A DNA stretch of 64,000 bases. Origin: Pegoplata infirma (Eukaryota > Arthropoda > Insecta > Diptera > Anthomyiidae). Position 1 is the first letter of the stretch. Each line of letters starts with the position of its first letter. Below are positions 11,298 to 22,817 of this stretch, one piece after another. The position numbers and the translations under genes were made by a program. The stretch lies in NCBI GenBank assembly GCA_963921195.1, contig OY992537.1:151437844-151501843 (forward strand). The letters are read 5' to 3'. The notes under the pieces are model-generated. The model was given only the letters and a program-made list of their open reading frames with translations, had not been told where the DNA came from and ran no database searches.

Positions 11298-11447
11298 CTG
11301 CTTGCTAATTTGTCCAAATTGATAGAAGGCCTAAAACGTTTGGCCAAATTTGATTCTATTGTACAATGTATTTTTGATGAATCTGGTGAACACATTATTG
11401 TATTTGGAAATTTGCTAAATAGTATTTTGTGCAGAAAAAATGTCTGA
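11298..11447 (+). pseudogene. EF2: Elongation factor 2 gene fragment
   Basis: Fifty codons, ending at TGA 11445, read [18 protein letters not shown], then [20 protein letters not shown]. This is a decayed match to the highly conserved EF2 segment [36 protein letters not shown]. EF2 is the GTPase that drives ribosome translocation; this piece comes from near the G'/domain III-IV part. It is far too short to work. The bases before it (tttttttag at about 11260) resemble a splice acceptor, so the piece may have been captured from genomic DNA. It sits just beyond the satellite array, inside the CACT-ended element. Confidence 0.72.
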
Positions 11448-11449
11448 GA

Positions 11450-11996
11450 ATTTTTCAATAGAAAAGATGTATTGGGACCTTTAAATATAAACTAAATAAA
11501 ATGTATTTATTATTACAAACAAATTATTTTGTTTTTTGTGTCGATTTATTTTTTTATGATGCTGCTTGCTATGCACATTTTCTTTTGTTTTTTTTATTCT
11601 TCTTTATTCATCTATTTGGCAGAATTGAGTAAATGAAAAGAATTTGACGTCTTCATATAGTTGTCCCTCTCGCACAGCTGTACCAAGATGGCGGATTTGT
11701 TTATGTTTTATGTTGTAATCAGAGGTGCATTTTGATGTTTTTTTTGTTGTATATTTTGGCGTTAGAGATCTTGTTAATCTTTGGTCTAGACCCAATCTAT
11801 TTCTAAAATGTGAAGTATAATTTTTCCCATTTTCTAGTTAAAATTGGTTTAAAATTAAATACCTTTGTTTTCCTTATTTTTGGGAAAATTATGAACTAAA
11901 ACCAAGAAAAAAAATCTTTGGAGCCAAATCATTCCCTCTTTTTCTCAAAATTGAGTTAATTTTCCCAGATTTTAGTTCACTTTTTTTTTGAGTGTA
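11450..11996. other. AT-rich right end of the CACT element
   Basis: No gene seen. The last 170 bases contain ttccca, ttgagttaa and tttagttca words that mirror the element's left end (ttcctaaaatttagttaa), forming loose subterminal inverted repeats. Confidence 0.4.
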
Positions 11997-12440
11997 CTTA
12001 GGCAAAAACTAAGTAATATTTGAATTCAAATGGTAAATTCAGGAAAAATGTAATTAAAATAAAAAAATATTAATAAAAAGATTTAATTAATTAAAATTAA
12101 AAAAAAAAAAAAAAAAAATAAGAAAAATATAAAAATTAAAAAAAAAAAATATTTTTTATTTGTTCTTGTTTTTTTGCCGGTTTTTGAATTTAAAGAGTAA
12201 ATTCAGAAAAATTGTAATTAAAATAAAAAAATATTAATAAAAAGATTTAATTAATTAAAATTAAAAAATTAAGAAAAGTATTGAAATTAAAAAAATAATT
12301 ATCGTGCTAACCCTCTACCCACTAGCCTAAAGAATAAGACGGGGCCTAGACAAATACAACCTAACATGTATAAGATTTTTTTTATCTTTACTTTTAGTGT
12401 TTATCTAACAAAAATATTTTTAACCATTTGTCGTCATGTG

Positions 12441-12512
12441 AACGAAATAGCCTAGGAGGTAGAGGCTGTGGCTGTCAGTCGTAAGATCCTGAGTTCGAGC
12501 CCCGCATCTGGA
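12441..12512 (+). tRNA. tRNA-like module 1 (left arm)
   Basis: A 72-nt frame with tRNA invariants at native spacing: T8, A14, G18-G19, A21, C32-T33, T54-T55-C56 with A58. Position 34-36 reads GTC. The anticodon stem can form five pairs with wobble; D, T and acceptor stems are broken. Box A (tagcctaggagg) and box B (agttcgagccc) lie as in a polymerase III promoter. Probably a tRNA-derived module rather than a working tRNA. It is duplicated 211 bases downstream and found three times in the right arm. Confidence 0.45.
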
Positions 12513-12651
12513 TAAAGCAATTTTTTTTTTTAATTTGTTGTTGTTTTTGTATTTTTTTTTTAATAAAATTAACCAAAAAATCTATTTTTAGAACTTTTTA
12601 TTTTTTTTACTGGATTAAAAAAAAATGTTTTTAACCATTTGCCGTCATGTG

Positions 12652-12723
12652 AACGAAATAGCCTAGGAGGTAGAGGCTGTGGCTGTCAGTCGTAAGATCC
12701 TGAGTTCGAGCCCCGCACCTGGA
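12652..12723 (+). tRNA. tRNA-like module 2 (left arm, duplicate of 1)
   Basis: Near-identical to module 1 (one base different within 65), including about 130 bases of flank. This is therefore a tandem duplication of roughly 211 bp. Same invariants, same GTC at positions 34-36, and the same box A and box B. Confidence 0.45.
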
Positions 12724-12889
12724 CGGGATAAAAATTGTTTTTCTTTTTAATTTTTTCTTGTTTTTGTATTTTTTTTTATTCAAAAATATAATTTTACCAA
12801 GTTCAATATAGAACAAATATTATACCAAAATAAAAAATTAATTAAGAAAAAATTAGAAACATAAAAAAACCTAACAAATTATTTTCAAC

Positions 12890-12961
12890 CAAAATTAGAG
12901 GAATTGAACCGGGTATCTACCGTTTCCCGTGGATATACCTTACCATCTCGACCAAAGGATT
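12890..12961 (-). tRNA. tRNA-like module 3 (left arm)
   Basis: On the minus strand a strong box A (TGGTCGAGATGGTAAGG: T8, G10, A14, G18-G19, A21) is followed at tRNA spacing by box B (GGTTCAATTCC). No good anticodon arm is visible. The same module is at 43302-43373 in the right arm. An insertion of 2.2 kb begins 14 bases beyond it. Confidence 0.42.
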
Positions 12962-13737
12962 ACAACGATAGTCACACGCAAAAAAAAAACTTGGGTGCGA
13001 TTTCATAATAAAATGCTCCAATTTTACCAAGCAGATAGGGAGGAATCCCATTAAACAATAGTGGTGTTTTTGTCGATCCCTATGAACGCTTAGATAAACT
13101 GTTTCGACAAAAACGACATCCACGGCTAACTTATTTAACTTGGTATTACTTTTTATTTGTATTAAAAAAAATGACGTTTGGTTAAAAAAATATGTTTTAT
13201 ATATTTAACAAAAGTACAAAAAGCCATAATATGAATTCATATGAATTTTTTTAAAAAGTGGTTACATGTAACTGCAGTTTTACATTGAGAATTGTTTGTC
13301 TGTGACCATAAGACAGCTTATAATAAAACTTTTAGCTCTTTCGTTTTGGACCTATAGTTTTTTCCACATACAAACAGACATCCCATGATAAAATCTATCA
13401 AGGATAAGGAATATACATACTTTATAGGGTCCCGAACCAATATTTCGATGCGTTACACATGTATGTATATTCCCATACTGTGGATAGAGGGAATACAAAT
13501 TAATTTGAAAAAGGTGAATGGATATTTCTAAATCAAGACCCTCATAATAAAAAAAATGAATACACGAAGACAAAAGGCATACCCAGCACCATTTCCCTAC
13601 CCATTGAATAGTTTAGGTTCCGGTGAAATAAAAGCATTAGAATCTGGAAACTGGTTTGGATTTTATAGAAAATTTGTCCCACATTCTGAGGACAATTATA
13701 TACATATATTTTTCAATAGAATATTTATTTATTTTAT

Positions 13738-13960
13738 GCTTCCATAAACGTTTGCTTCCGCAGTTGTCCCTTCCGCAATGTATTTTCCGTCAGGAAAAAA
13801 TCCTTTCGTATTGGTTTTCACATCACAAAGTAAAGATAAAAAAGAAGTTTCTTTAGGATTCTGCTAGCATACTGCTTCCGCAAACGTTTGTCCAACAGTT
13901 GTCACTTTCGCAATGTATTTTCCGTCAGACAAAAATCCTTTCGTAATTATTTCCTTCAGG
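13738..13960 (+). repeat. Tandem duplication of about 125 bp
   Basis: Two diverged copies of a block containing cttccgcaatgtattttccgtcag and aatcctttcgta, starting near 13741 and 13869. Non-coding; lies inside the CACGC-ended element. Confidence 0.6.
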
Positions 13961-14529
13961 ACCTGGCCACAATTTTTTCGTTCCGTGTGTTTTTAAAACA
14001 TTCGGGATCTTAAAAATCAATATGTTCACATTTTTTTGGTTTTGTTATTTAAAAAAAAAATGCAAATAATATTTTCTTTTTTGTTGACATTTAAAACAGA
14101 CGTAGATAAATTAAAAAGATAACAAATTTACAAACTTGGTAGCATTTTTATAAGTGCTAAATTATTAAGCACTTATAAATTGAATGTCTTAGTTAAGCGG
14201 ATACGGGCTTAATTTTGTATGAAATTTTTATATTTGGGACGACAAAAACACCACTAATATATTTTGATATTTTGCCAAAACGCTTAGGAACATCCCAGTT
14301 AACAAAATTTTAACTATATTTGCCCAAAAATGCTTGGCAAATATTGCCATTCATGTCTTATTAAAAAAAACGTTAATGCTTAATAATTATAATCAATTTT
14401 GTTTTGTATAAAAAATAAAACAAATTTAGTAATATTTTTTTTTTTTCATTATTTATTTATTTAATATAACTAAAATTAAATACAATACAATTAAATACAA
14501 TAAACACAAAACTTACATATCTAATATGG

Positions 14530-14661
14530 CATTCACACTTGCGACCTTAAACAAGTTGTTGAACAAAACACCAGGAACAGAATAAAAACGTAATGGACAC
14601 GGAACAAATACTTTTTTAAACATCTCACTCTTAAACACTTCAAAACAGCAAGTGTGAACCC
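14530..14661. mobile_element. Hairpin miniature element, TTCACACTTG ends
   Basis: Begins attcacacttgcgacc and ends with the inverse (agcaagtgtgaacc), with internal pieces aaacaagttgttgaacaaaacac and taatggacacggaacaaata. A longer relative is at 28469-28710. Flanking duplication not resolved. Confidence 0.55.
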
Positions 14662-15220
14662 CGTATAAACTGCATCTTCCATCGGCCGTAAAAAGTCGTA
14701 AACCTGAAAAAAAAACAATTTTAACAAAACTAAATAGCAAACAAAAGATACAAATTAATTTCATACTAACCTTGTCAAAATGTATTTTTGTTTATATATG
14801 TACATAGTTTTTTTCTTCACACGCTCATTTGGATAGACGCTTGAAACTAGAGTTGTTGAACGAACTAGTTCAATTGAACTAGTTTAAATGAACTGCAAAT
14901 TTTTTTCGTACTGTATTAGGTCACTTTTACACGCCCATGCAAAAATTTACCAAGTTTTTACAAAAATAAATCAATTTAATAGCGGGCAATAATAAACAAG
15001 TCGTTTTGCATAATGTTTAAAAGTACTTGCAATGTGCCAAGCAAACTTGGTAATATTTGGTAGCAACATAAATATGAAATTTTAGCTTTGACAGAGGAAA
15101 ACAAAACAAGGCTTGCGAAAAATGTTAAAACTCTATAGAAAAAAAAAATTACCAAGCATGATTGCATAATTTTACACACGGGATTTTTTTGCGTGCAAGA
15201 ATTTTTTTCTTCGTATATAG

Positions 15221-17104
15221 CAATGTTGGCAATCGATACTTTTTCAATACCGTTATCCGTTTCAAAACCCTTTAAATTGAATACCGGCACCAATACCAAT
15301 ACCGAAACTTAGTTTTGGTATCGGATACCGGTATCCAAAAACCTTTTCCTTCGATACCGGTACGTACCGGTATTGAAACGGTATTAAAACCGTTTTTCTT
15401 GTTAAAAACATGTTTTTTTTTTACAAAAAAAAATTATAGAAAATTTTTAATTTTTTTGGATTTTGTAAATGAAAAATCGTACTCCAAATGCCTCCCCGAA
15501 GTCTCGTAAAAATCAAAAAAATCTTTGGGCACCCACATCGTGGATTAACCGCTATGCGGGAGCAGAAGAAAATTATTGATTTTCACGAAATTTTTTTGAA
15601 ATCATTTAGACTCTCAATAGAAACTTTCCGCAACCCTAAGTATAGTAAAGTTTTTTGGGGATTTTTATTTAATCCGCGATGTGGGTGCCCAAGGATTTTT
15701 TTTGATATTTATAGGACTTCGTGGTTCAAAAATTATTACAAAACCGTGAATTTCAAATTGGTTTCACCTTAAGTCCACATGTTGAAAAACCCGTTAAACC
15801 AGCTTTAAAAACATGGAAGAGTCATAGAAAAATATTTAACAAAGTATTTTTGTCACTCAAAAATATTTTTAAAATTAAGCAAAAAAAACTCAAAAAAAAA
15901 TTTTTGTAATTTTTTTTTTCAAAAATGACTAAAAAAAGTTTTTACTCAAAATAAAATATTTCTAATCAAAATTGTTAATTTTTTTTTAAGTTAGAAAACT
16001 AACTATCACTTTAAAAGGGCACCGTTGATATTCATCCTCCGATCTTCATGACATTTGGATATGTTGTTCAGAACGAAAATTAATTCGACACTTATTTTTT
16101 TTAGCGGCCCAAACTCATTTTTAGGAGGTTCGATTTGCATGGAGGAAAATTGACCTTTTTCAGTTTTTTTCGATTTACGTCTATTTGCTCAAAACCAATA
16201 TTGGCGCATTTGGTATTAGATTAAAGGTAATTAAAATACATATCTTGTGATGCTAATAACGTGTAAAAAAGTAAATATTTTTCGACTTATTAACAAAAAT
16301 GTCCAACAATTTTGTCATTTTACTCAATATGACGAAAAGTTGTGCATGTTTGGACCGTTCTTTGCACATGGAGATAAGTTTTCCAAAGACCTTTCATTTG
16401 GTATGCAACATGACTAGGTTTATTTCTTTATAATATATGAGATAAACGCAAAAAAACTGAAAAATTACCGTTTCTTCCCCCTCATTTTCACCCCCTGAAT
16501 ATGAATTTGGGTCACTAAAAAAAAAATACGTGTCCCTTAATTTTTGATACTCTACAAAATAAAACCAATTCCATAAAGATCGGCGGGTGACACCAGGGAG
16601 ACCTTCCTTGTAAGTCGAATTTAACTCTTCTACTTTTTTACATATTTTTTTTTACTTTCTGCAACAAATGAAACCTTTTTATGTATGTCAGAATAACTTC
16701 AAAGTCCTGCACTTTGATCAAGCGGATAAGAAATTTACAGTTTTCTCGGTCCGCCCCCTTTTGTAGGTGTGGTCCGGCAACGTCCCCGCCGACCCCCTAA
16801 GAAAACGCAATTTAATTTTTTTTTCACATTTTAAAGCGCATTTTAGCAAAAATGCTAAAAATAAATACGTAAATACGTGTTTTAGTATTAAAATTGAAAA
16901 AAAAAAATTAAGTTTTTATGCGTTTTTTATATTTTTAAAATTTTTTTCGATAATACCGGTACGTACCGGTATCGACGTTTCGGTATCGGTAATACCGTAA
17001 CCGATTCAACTCAAATACCGTAACCGATACCGATACCGAAATAAATAAAAAAACGATACCAATACCAATATCGATACCGTTATTCGTTTCGATTGCCAAC
17101 CTTG
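15221..17104. mobile_element. hAT-like element, 1.88 kb, with ACCGATACC repeats
   Basis: Ends CAATGTTGGCAATCG and (inverted) CAAGGTTGGCAATCG, flanked by the 8-bp duplication gtatatag (15213-15220 and 17105-17112), which fits the hAT pattern nTnnnnAn. The right arm has the unbroken site. Both subterminal regions are packed with variants of accgatacc / cggtatcgg, likely binding sites for a transposase. The interior (15400-16900) has no open gene and no recognisable transposase. Confidence 0.88.
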
Positions 17105-17512
17105 GTATATAGTCTAATATAGTTCTAACAATTTTCTAATAATTTTTTGTGTGTTAATAACAATAACAAAAAATCTTTAAAAATCTAAATTGAAGACAAA
17201 ATAATTTGATTCAAAATTTTAAAAACAACAAAAAAAAACATGAAACAACGGATTTTTGATAACGTTATTTTTCTTGTTTATTAGTAGTTTTTTTGTTCAA
17301 AACATATTTTTTTGAAGAAAAAAAAAAATTATAATACAGATATTCAAAGAATCAATTTATTTTGTAATTGAATTTATTTGAACATATTTTTTTTCCCCCG
17401 ATTTTAATAATAAAATTAATTCAATTAGTTTCAACTTTTTATTAAAATACTTTTGTAATAAAAAAATTTTTATCTTTTTTTCTCTGATTGTATATCCTTA
17501 AAGTGAGGTTTT

Positions 17513-17626
17513 AGGTCATCATCAGTTTTAAAATAAAGTGAAATTTTTTAATTTTTATTTTAATATTTATTAGTTTCAATATTTTGAACAGCGTAGTGAA
17601 GCGAAGCGGAGCGGATGATGACCTAA
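17513..17626. repeat. Imperfect hairpin, GGTCATCATC
   Basis: aggtcatcatcagttttaaaat at the left is answered by gatgatgacct at the right. The right-arm counterpart (about 37588-37672) is a nearly perfect hairpin of the same sequence. The left-arm copy has instead acquired a GC-rich gcgtagtgaagcgaagcgg stretch near 17592. Confidence 0.6.
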
Positions 17627-17666
17627 ACCGAACAACAACACCAATACAATTACAATCTTAATCCTT

Positions 17667-18039
17667 GAGACATCACTTGTAACAATTCACTGGACCTGTC
17701 ATTTAGGATTTAATAATTAGTACAAAATTTTTGTTTGCCCCTGATGCGATAAATAAGAAAATAAAACAATAACTTTTCAATATAAAAATAAGAGAAATTA
17801 TTCTCAATTTTATTTATATAAAATAAATAAGTTTCAAAGAAAGTATAAGGATAGGATAGGAAAGCAATGGATGGATATAATGTGTAAGGATATGAGGAAG
17901 AAAAGTAAAAAAATAAAACTAATTGGGCCAGTAGGGGACCCCGTAGATATTCATAAATCGATCAAGGGATCGCACCAGTATAAACTGTATTTTCGAAGAC
18001 CGATCAAACTAACCGTCTCGTTGTAGCGAAACAGCTTAA
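17667..18039. other. Left end of the central region, no gene seen
   Basis: Homology to the right arm stops at about 17666. The next 370 bases are AT-rich without a credible reading frame and lead into the first central tRNA-like module. Confidence 0.4.
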
Positions 18040-18112
18040 GGAATCTGGTGGGAATCGAACCTAAGATCCCCGCGATTAAAGGCTACCGCGCTACTAGCTA
18101 ACCTACAGGGCC
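18040..18112 (-). tRNA. tRNA-like module 4 (centre)
   Basis: 73 nt on the minus strand starting GGCCCTG, with T8, A14, A21, C32-T33 and GGTTCGATTCC at tRNA positions. Positions 34-36 read TTA. Stems are only partly paired. It is a paralogue of module 7 (21591), with similar flanks on both sides (gcgaaacag before; atttataatagcaaa after). The two mark a duplication within the centre. Confidence 0.48.
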
Positions 18113-18400
18113 ATTTGTATTTTAAGAAGGAAAATTACAAACAATAATTTACATTCAACATTTATAATAGCAAACAGCAAATAAATATAAAAGGAAGAAC
18201 AAATATATAAAATATAAAAAAAAAACAAAAAAAAAAAAAATATTAAATTTAAAACAAAAAACATTGAATTTGGAAAATAAAAAAAATCAGAAAATGTTTA
18301 AAAAATATAAATTTAGTTTGTTTTTTTTATTCGTTAAAGTTTTAGAATATTAAACAAATTATATTAATTGAAGTTGATATTACTCAAAACTTTTCCAAAT

Positions 18401-18472
18401 TAAGGTATGGTGTAGAGGGTAAGCACTATGACTAATATACCGATGTTCGCAGGTTCGATTCCATTCGGTGGC
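18401..18472 (+). tRNA. tRNA-like module 5 (centre)
   Basis: 72-nt frame: T8, G9-G10, A14, G18, A21, box A TGGTGTAGAGGG, box B AGGTTCGATTCC. Paralogous with module 8 (26540), including the upstream 50 bases (attaattgaagttg). Between modules 4 and 5 lie only 290 bases, whereas between their paralogues 7 and 8 lies a MADF gene. Confidence 0.48.
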
Positions 18473-19044
18473 GTTTGCCTAATTTTTTTTTATAATTTTT
18501 TTAAAAATAAATGAATGAAAACATGTAAAAAAATTAAAAAAAAAAAACAAAAAAAGTTTAAAACAAAAAAAAAAACAAAGAAAATTTATATTTTATAATA
18601 AAGGAAATTAAAAAAATTTTTATTTTAACCACTTAATTTCTTTTTTTGTGCCAAAGAATCGAAAAATATTTTTAAACATGTTTTTCTTACCGGTAAAAAG
18701 TTTAAATCACTAAACAAATGTTTTTGCACTTTAATTAAATTTTTATTTCAAACAGGCAACCAAATTTTAGCGTTTGACTTGTTTATTTTTGTTTTAAACA
18801 ACGTTATTTAAATAACTAGATTTACTTTAACTTTGCTTGAGAGTTCAAAATAAACTAAAATTTTAATTTTTTTTCTCAATTTGTTAGCCTTTGAAAGCTT
18901 CAAAAAAAATAAGAGCTTTCAGGAAAAGGAGACAGATATAGTTTATGAAAAGAAACAAACAAAAATGTAAGAAAATTAAAAAAAAAAATGCGAGCTTTAT
19001 TTAAGAAGGAGAAACTAATAAAATCCTGGCAAAAAATTTTTTCT

Positions 19045-19115
19045 TCCTAAGCCGAGAATCGAACCCAGGATTCCTGGCTAATAGTCTAGCGCACTAACCT
19101 TTGAGCCACTGCAGC
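19045..19115 (-). tRNA. tRNA-like module 6 (centre)
   Basis: 71 nt, minus strand. It has perfect box A (TGGCTCAAAGG) and box B (GGTTCGATTC). The D stem has three of four pairs, the T stem all five with two wobbles, the anticodon stem three of five, the acceptor about four of seven. T33 is present and positions 34-36 read ATT. The most tRNA-like of the set together with module 7, yet still not a sound cloverleaf. Confidence 0.5.
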
Positions 19116-19317
19116 TGCTTGAAGTAAGTTAATTATTTCAACCCTTGAATACAATTTATAAAATACAATTGAAAATTTATAAAAAATGAATTTTACCTTA
19201 CTTAGGAAGCTCTTTTAATGGGCACCAACCGATTGTTTTTAGTTTTTGATTAGTTTTTGGCGCTTTTTTACATTTGTTAAAAATTAAACTCAAAAATATT
19301 TATTAATGAAAAAACAA

Positions 19318-21244
19318 ATTCTGATTAATTTTTATTAATAAATAAAAATTGTTTTATTCGACCTTTAAAATATTATATTTTGTGAGGATGTTTATTCTGG
19401 CTCGAGGTCATTTTATTCTTTACTAATTAAAACCATGATATTCTCATAGCATAATTTTCAAGAAAATTATTTTTTGTTTTAAATTTATTTATGTTGGTCA
19501 TTTTTGCAAGACTTAATCGACACGTGTTTCGGAATTTGTCAAGATTCCATTGTCAAGATTATTTAGCAAAAATAGAAACGATATACTACAAAGTAGCAAA
19601 CGAGTCTAATGACAAATCGTTTGTGCACAAACTAAAGCATTAATACATATTCGACTCTATCCACAATGTGAATTAGAAAGACGAAGAAATTGTACTATAC
19701 TTACAATTAGTAAGTAACGATTGTCAATAACCAACAAAAAGATTTAAAACATTTTACATACGATAGTTCATTGGACTACAACAATATGTTTTTTGTTGTT
19801 GTGAATGAAATTATACCATTATTAGGGCTATTCATCACTATGGCGTGCCAACCATTATGTTCAAATTCTGATTAATTTTTATTAATAAATAAAAATTGTT
19901 TTATTCGACCTTTAAAATATTATATTTTGTGGGGATATTTATTCTGGCTCGAGGTCATTATTTTCTTTACTAATTAAAACCATGATATTCTCATAGCATA
20001 ATTTTCAAGAAAATTATTTTTTGTTTTAAATTTATTTATGTTGGTCAATAAATAAATTTAAAACAAAAAATAATTTTCTTGAAAATTATGCTATGAGAAT
20101 ATCATGGTTTTAATTAGTAAAGAAAATAATGACCTCGAGCCAGAATAAACATCCTCACAAAATATAATATTTTAAAGGTCGAATAAAACAATATTTATTT
20201 ATTAATAAAAATTAATCAGAATTTGAACATAATGGTTGGCACGCCATAGTGATGAATAGCCCTAATAATGGTATAATTTCATTCACAACAACAAAAAACA
20301 TATTGTTGTAGTCCAATGGACTATCGTATGTAAAATGTTTTAAATATTTTTGTTGGTTATTGACAATCGTTACTTACTAAGTATAGTACAATTTCTTCGT
20401 CTTTCTAATTCACATTGTGGATAGAGTCGAATATGTATTAATGCTTTAGTTTGTGCACAACGATTTGTCATTAGACTCGTTTGCTACTTTGTAGTATATC
20501 GTTTCTATTTTTCCTAAATAATCTTGACAATGGAATCTTGACAAATTCCGAAACACGTGTCGATTAAGTCTTGCAAAAATGACCAACATAAATAAATTTA
20601 AAACAAAAAATAATTTTCTTGAAAATTATGCTATGAGAATATCATGGTTTTAATTAGTAAAGAAAATAATGACCTCGAGCCAGAATAAACACCCTCACAA
20701 AATATAATATTTTAAAGGTCGAATAAAACAATTTTTATTTATTAATAAAAATTAATCAGAATTTGAACATAATGGTTGGCACGCCATAGTGATGAATAGC
20801 CCTAATAATGGTATAATTTCATTCACAACAACAAAAAACATATTGTTGTAGTCCAATGGACTATCGTATGTAAAATGTTTTAAATATTTTTGTTGGTTAT
20901 TGACAATCGTTACTTACTAAGTATAGTACAATTTCTTCGTCTTTCTAATTCACATTGTGGATAGAGTCGAATATGTATTAATGCTTTAGTTTGTGCACAA
21001 ACGATTTGTCATTAGACTCGTTTGCTACTTTGTAGTATATCGTTTCTATTTTTGCTAAATAATCTTGACAATGGAATCTTGACAAATTCCGAAACACGTG
21101 TCGATTAAGTCTTGCAAAAATGACCAACATAAATAAATTTAAAACAAAAAATAATTTTCTTGAAAATTATGCTATGAGAATATCATGGTTTTAATTAGTA
21201 AAGAAAATAATGACCTCGAGCCAGAATAAGCATCCTCACAAAAT
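19318..21244. mobile_element. Fold-back element built of 547-bp units
   Basis: A forward unit of 547 bp (19318-19864) and a 183-bp partial copy run into a turning point near 20048. The same sequence then follows in reverse: two units of about 541 bp and a 114-bp stub to 21244. Words include cgacacgtgtttcggaatttg and ctcgaggtcat. Flanks atgaaaaaacaaa (19306-19318) and atgaaaaaaacaaa (21243-21256) may be the target duplication. Copies differ by few bases, so amplification is recent. No gene. Confidence 0.8.
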
Positions 21245-21590
21245 GAAAAAAACAAATTTAAAATTGTTTAATGACAAAGACTTATTTTTTTTTTTTAATT
21301 TCTTTTAAATTTTTAGTTTTCTATGTTTTTTAATGTAGTTATATCTATGTGTCTATATGTTAAATTTAATTAATAATTGTAAAATTTGAAAAAAAATAAA
21401 TAAAAAAAATAAAAAATAAATAATGATTAAAAAAAAAATAATAAAAAAAAAATAATTAAATTTTAAATTAAAATTAAACCAAAAGTTTCAAAGCTTTAAC
21501 AAGCAAATAAAAATTAAAAAAAAAAATATGAACAAATTTTTCTTTAAAAATTAACAGACCGTAAATCTCGTTGAAGCGAAACAGATTAAG
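21245..21590. other. AT-rich central DNA, no gene seen
   Basis: Mostly poly-A and poly-T tracts between the fold-back element and tRNA-like module 7. No reading frame or repeat of note. Confidence 0.4.
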
Positions 21591-21662
21591 GGATCTAGTG
21601 GGAATCGAACCCACTACCTCTACGTTCAAAGACCACCGCGCTATCAACTAACCCACAGGGCC
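21591..21662 (-). tRNA. tRNA-like module 7 (centre)
   Basis: Exactly 72 nt on the minus strand. The T stem is perfect (GTGGG/CCCAC around TTCGATT) and the acceptor ends GGCCCTG and TAGATCC pair at five of seven positions. T8, A14, G18, A21 and C32-T33 sit where a tRNA has them, and positions 34-36 read TTG. D and anticodon stems are poor. Likely a decayed tRNA or tRNA-derived promoter module. It lies upstream of the tandem-MADF gene, on the opposite strand. Confidence 0.52.
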
Positions 21663-21736
21663 TCTTGTGTATATACAAATTAAGAAGAGATTAACAAACA
21701 CAAGCTTTCATTAACAAAAAAGATATTTATAGCAAA

Positions 21737-22624
21737 CAGTGTTGCCAGACACTTTTAACCTTATGTCCCCAATCTTTAAATTTAAATCCCCAAAACAAAA
21801 TTCAAGTCCTCAAATTTGTCCCCAAAGCTCATTTGCATAAATTTTTTTCAAAAATATTTGCGGCTTAAAAAAATATTTTTCTCATAAAATTGTAAAGTTT
21901 TATATTTTTAAAGCGTTAAAAGCAAAAAATTTAATTGCTAAAAAAATGTTGAGCCCAGGACATAGAAAATTTTCAAAATAAAATTTGGAAATTTTCAGAG
22001 ATATTTTTTGTTTTGTTTTCGAGAAAAAAATGTTTAACATGACGCAATGCTAATATTTTATAATAACAGGGTATATTACTTATGCGTATGAGTAATAATA
22101 ACTCTTAAGATACGTTCAAAATAGAGATGTGTTCGTGGTGAGTTTTTTTTGACGATCACGCACACTCAAGAAGGAACTTTTTTAATCACGCACGAATTTT
22201 CATTATTCACGCTCATGTACCATTGCAAAATGATAATTTCATACAATAATGGGGTATATAACGTATGCGAATTAGGAATTATTGCTCATACGCCTACGTT
22301 ATATACCCATTATTGTATGAAATTATCATGGTGCAATCTTTAAAAAAAAATTTCGATAACAACGCAAAAAAAAACATCTCTGAAAATTTCATAATGGATA
22401 GAAATGCACCTTAATTTTTTTAAATGTAATTTTTTTTTTTACTAGTGTAATTAAACAGAATTAGATTTTCTGAAAGAATTTATTTGAAGTCCTTAAAATA
22501 TGTTCTAAAATGAGTGTCAAATCCCCAAAATTATGTAAAGTCCCTAACTTTCCCTTTCCACTTAAATCTTCCCCCAAATTGAAATCCCCATTTTGGGGAC
22601 AAATCCCCTTATCTGGCAAATCTG
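21737..22624. mobile_element. hAT element, 888 bp, CAGTGTTGCCA end
   Basis: Begins CAGTGTTGCCAGAC and ends with the inverse of CAGATTTGCCAGAT, flanked by atagcaaa (21729-21736 and 22625-22632), an 8-bp duplication. The empty site survives in the paralogous stretch at about 18167 (atagcaaacagcaaataaatat). Subterminal parts contain repeated tcccca words. An inner hairpin at about 22216-22337 has arms reading ttgcaaaatgataatttcat. No transposase. CAGTG..GCCA ends are classical for hAT. Confidence 0.9.
22216..22337. repeat. Hairpin inside the hAT element
   Basis: Arms of about 48 bases: taccattgcaaaatgataat and its inverse, followed inward by acaataatgggtatataacg-type sequence on both sides, around a 20-base loop. 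It could be a nested miniature element. Confidence 0.6.
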
Positions 22625-22817
22625 ATAGCAAACAACAAAATAATAAATATAAAAGGATGAAAGTTTTTGGTTTTTTTTTTTTTAATGTTTCTTTAGTCAC
22701 CGGGCAAACAACATTTTTATAATTGTTTTTTATTTTGTAATTTAAACAAAAATCAACAATGAGTGGTGAGCGCGAATACAATTTAGGAAATCCAAAATGG
22801 TTGGAGGATTTTCTTTA

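Larger units (their letters stand above)
4428..11994. mobile_element. 7.6-kb CACT-ended element carrying a satellite array
   Basis: Starts CACTGAAAAAAAAG and ends with the inverse of CACTCAAAAAAAAAG, flanked by TA (4426-4427 and 11995-11996). The empty site exists in the right arm. Contents: AT-rich subterminal DNA to about 5330, an exon-like fragment (about 5607-6079), a 5.1-kb head-to-head array of roughly 163-bp units, an EF2 gene fragment and A/T-rich right end. No transposase is seen. A 2-bp duplication with CACT ends fits Tc1/mariner or the CACTA/Mirage group. Confidence 0.75.
12975..15195. mobile_element. 2.2-kb CACGC-ended element, CA duplication
   Basis: Ends CACGCAAAAAAAAAACTTGG and (inverted) CACGCAAAAAAATCCCGTGT, flanked by ca (12973-12974 and 15196-15197). 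The right arm has the empty site (gactatcgttg / caagaattttt, read in reverse). The right end resembles that of the elements at 47085 and 54983 (both read TGTGTAA.ATT..GCAATC inward), so this is a divergent member of that family. No open gene. Internal features are a 125-bp duplication (13738-13960) and a hairpin element (14530). Confidence 0.8.
4089..17666 (+). repeat. Left arm of giant inverted repeat
   Basis: Matches the reverse complement of 37547-48599. Anchors: 4089-4214 with 48475-48599 (three differences seen, about 97 percent); 11997-12300 with 46730-46880 and 44220-44330; 12300-12970 with 43290-44220; 17112-17666 with 37547-38060. Between the anchors this arm holds private insertions at 4215-4412, 4428-11994, 12975-15195 and 15221-17104. 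None is shared with the other arm, so the inverted duplication came first. Confidence 0.85.

Noticed and set aside
11120..11458. 112-codon minus-strand frame
   Set aside because: Antisense to the EF2 fragment, whose plus-strand reading matches a conserved protein.
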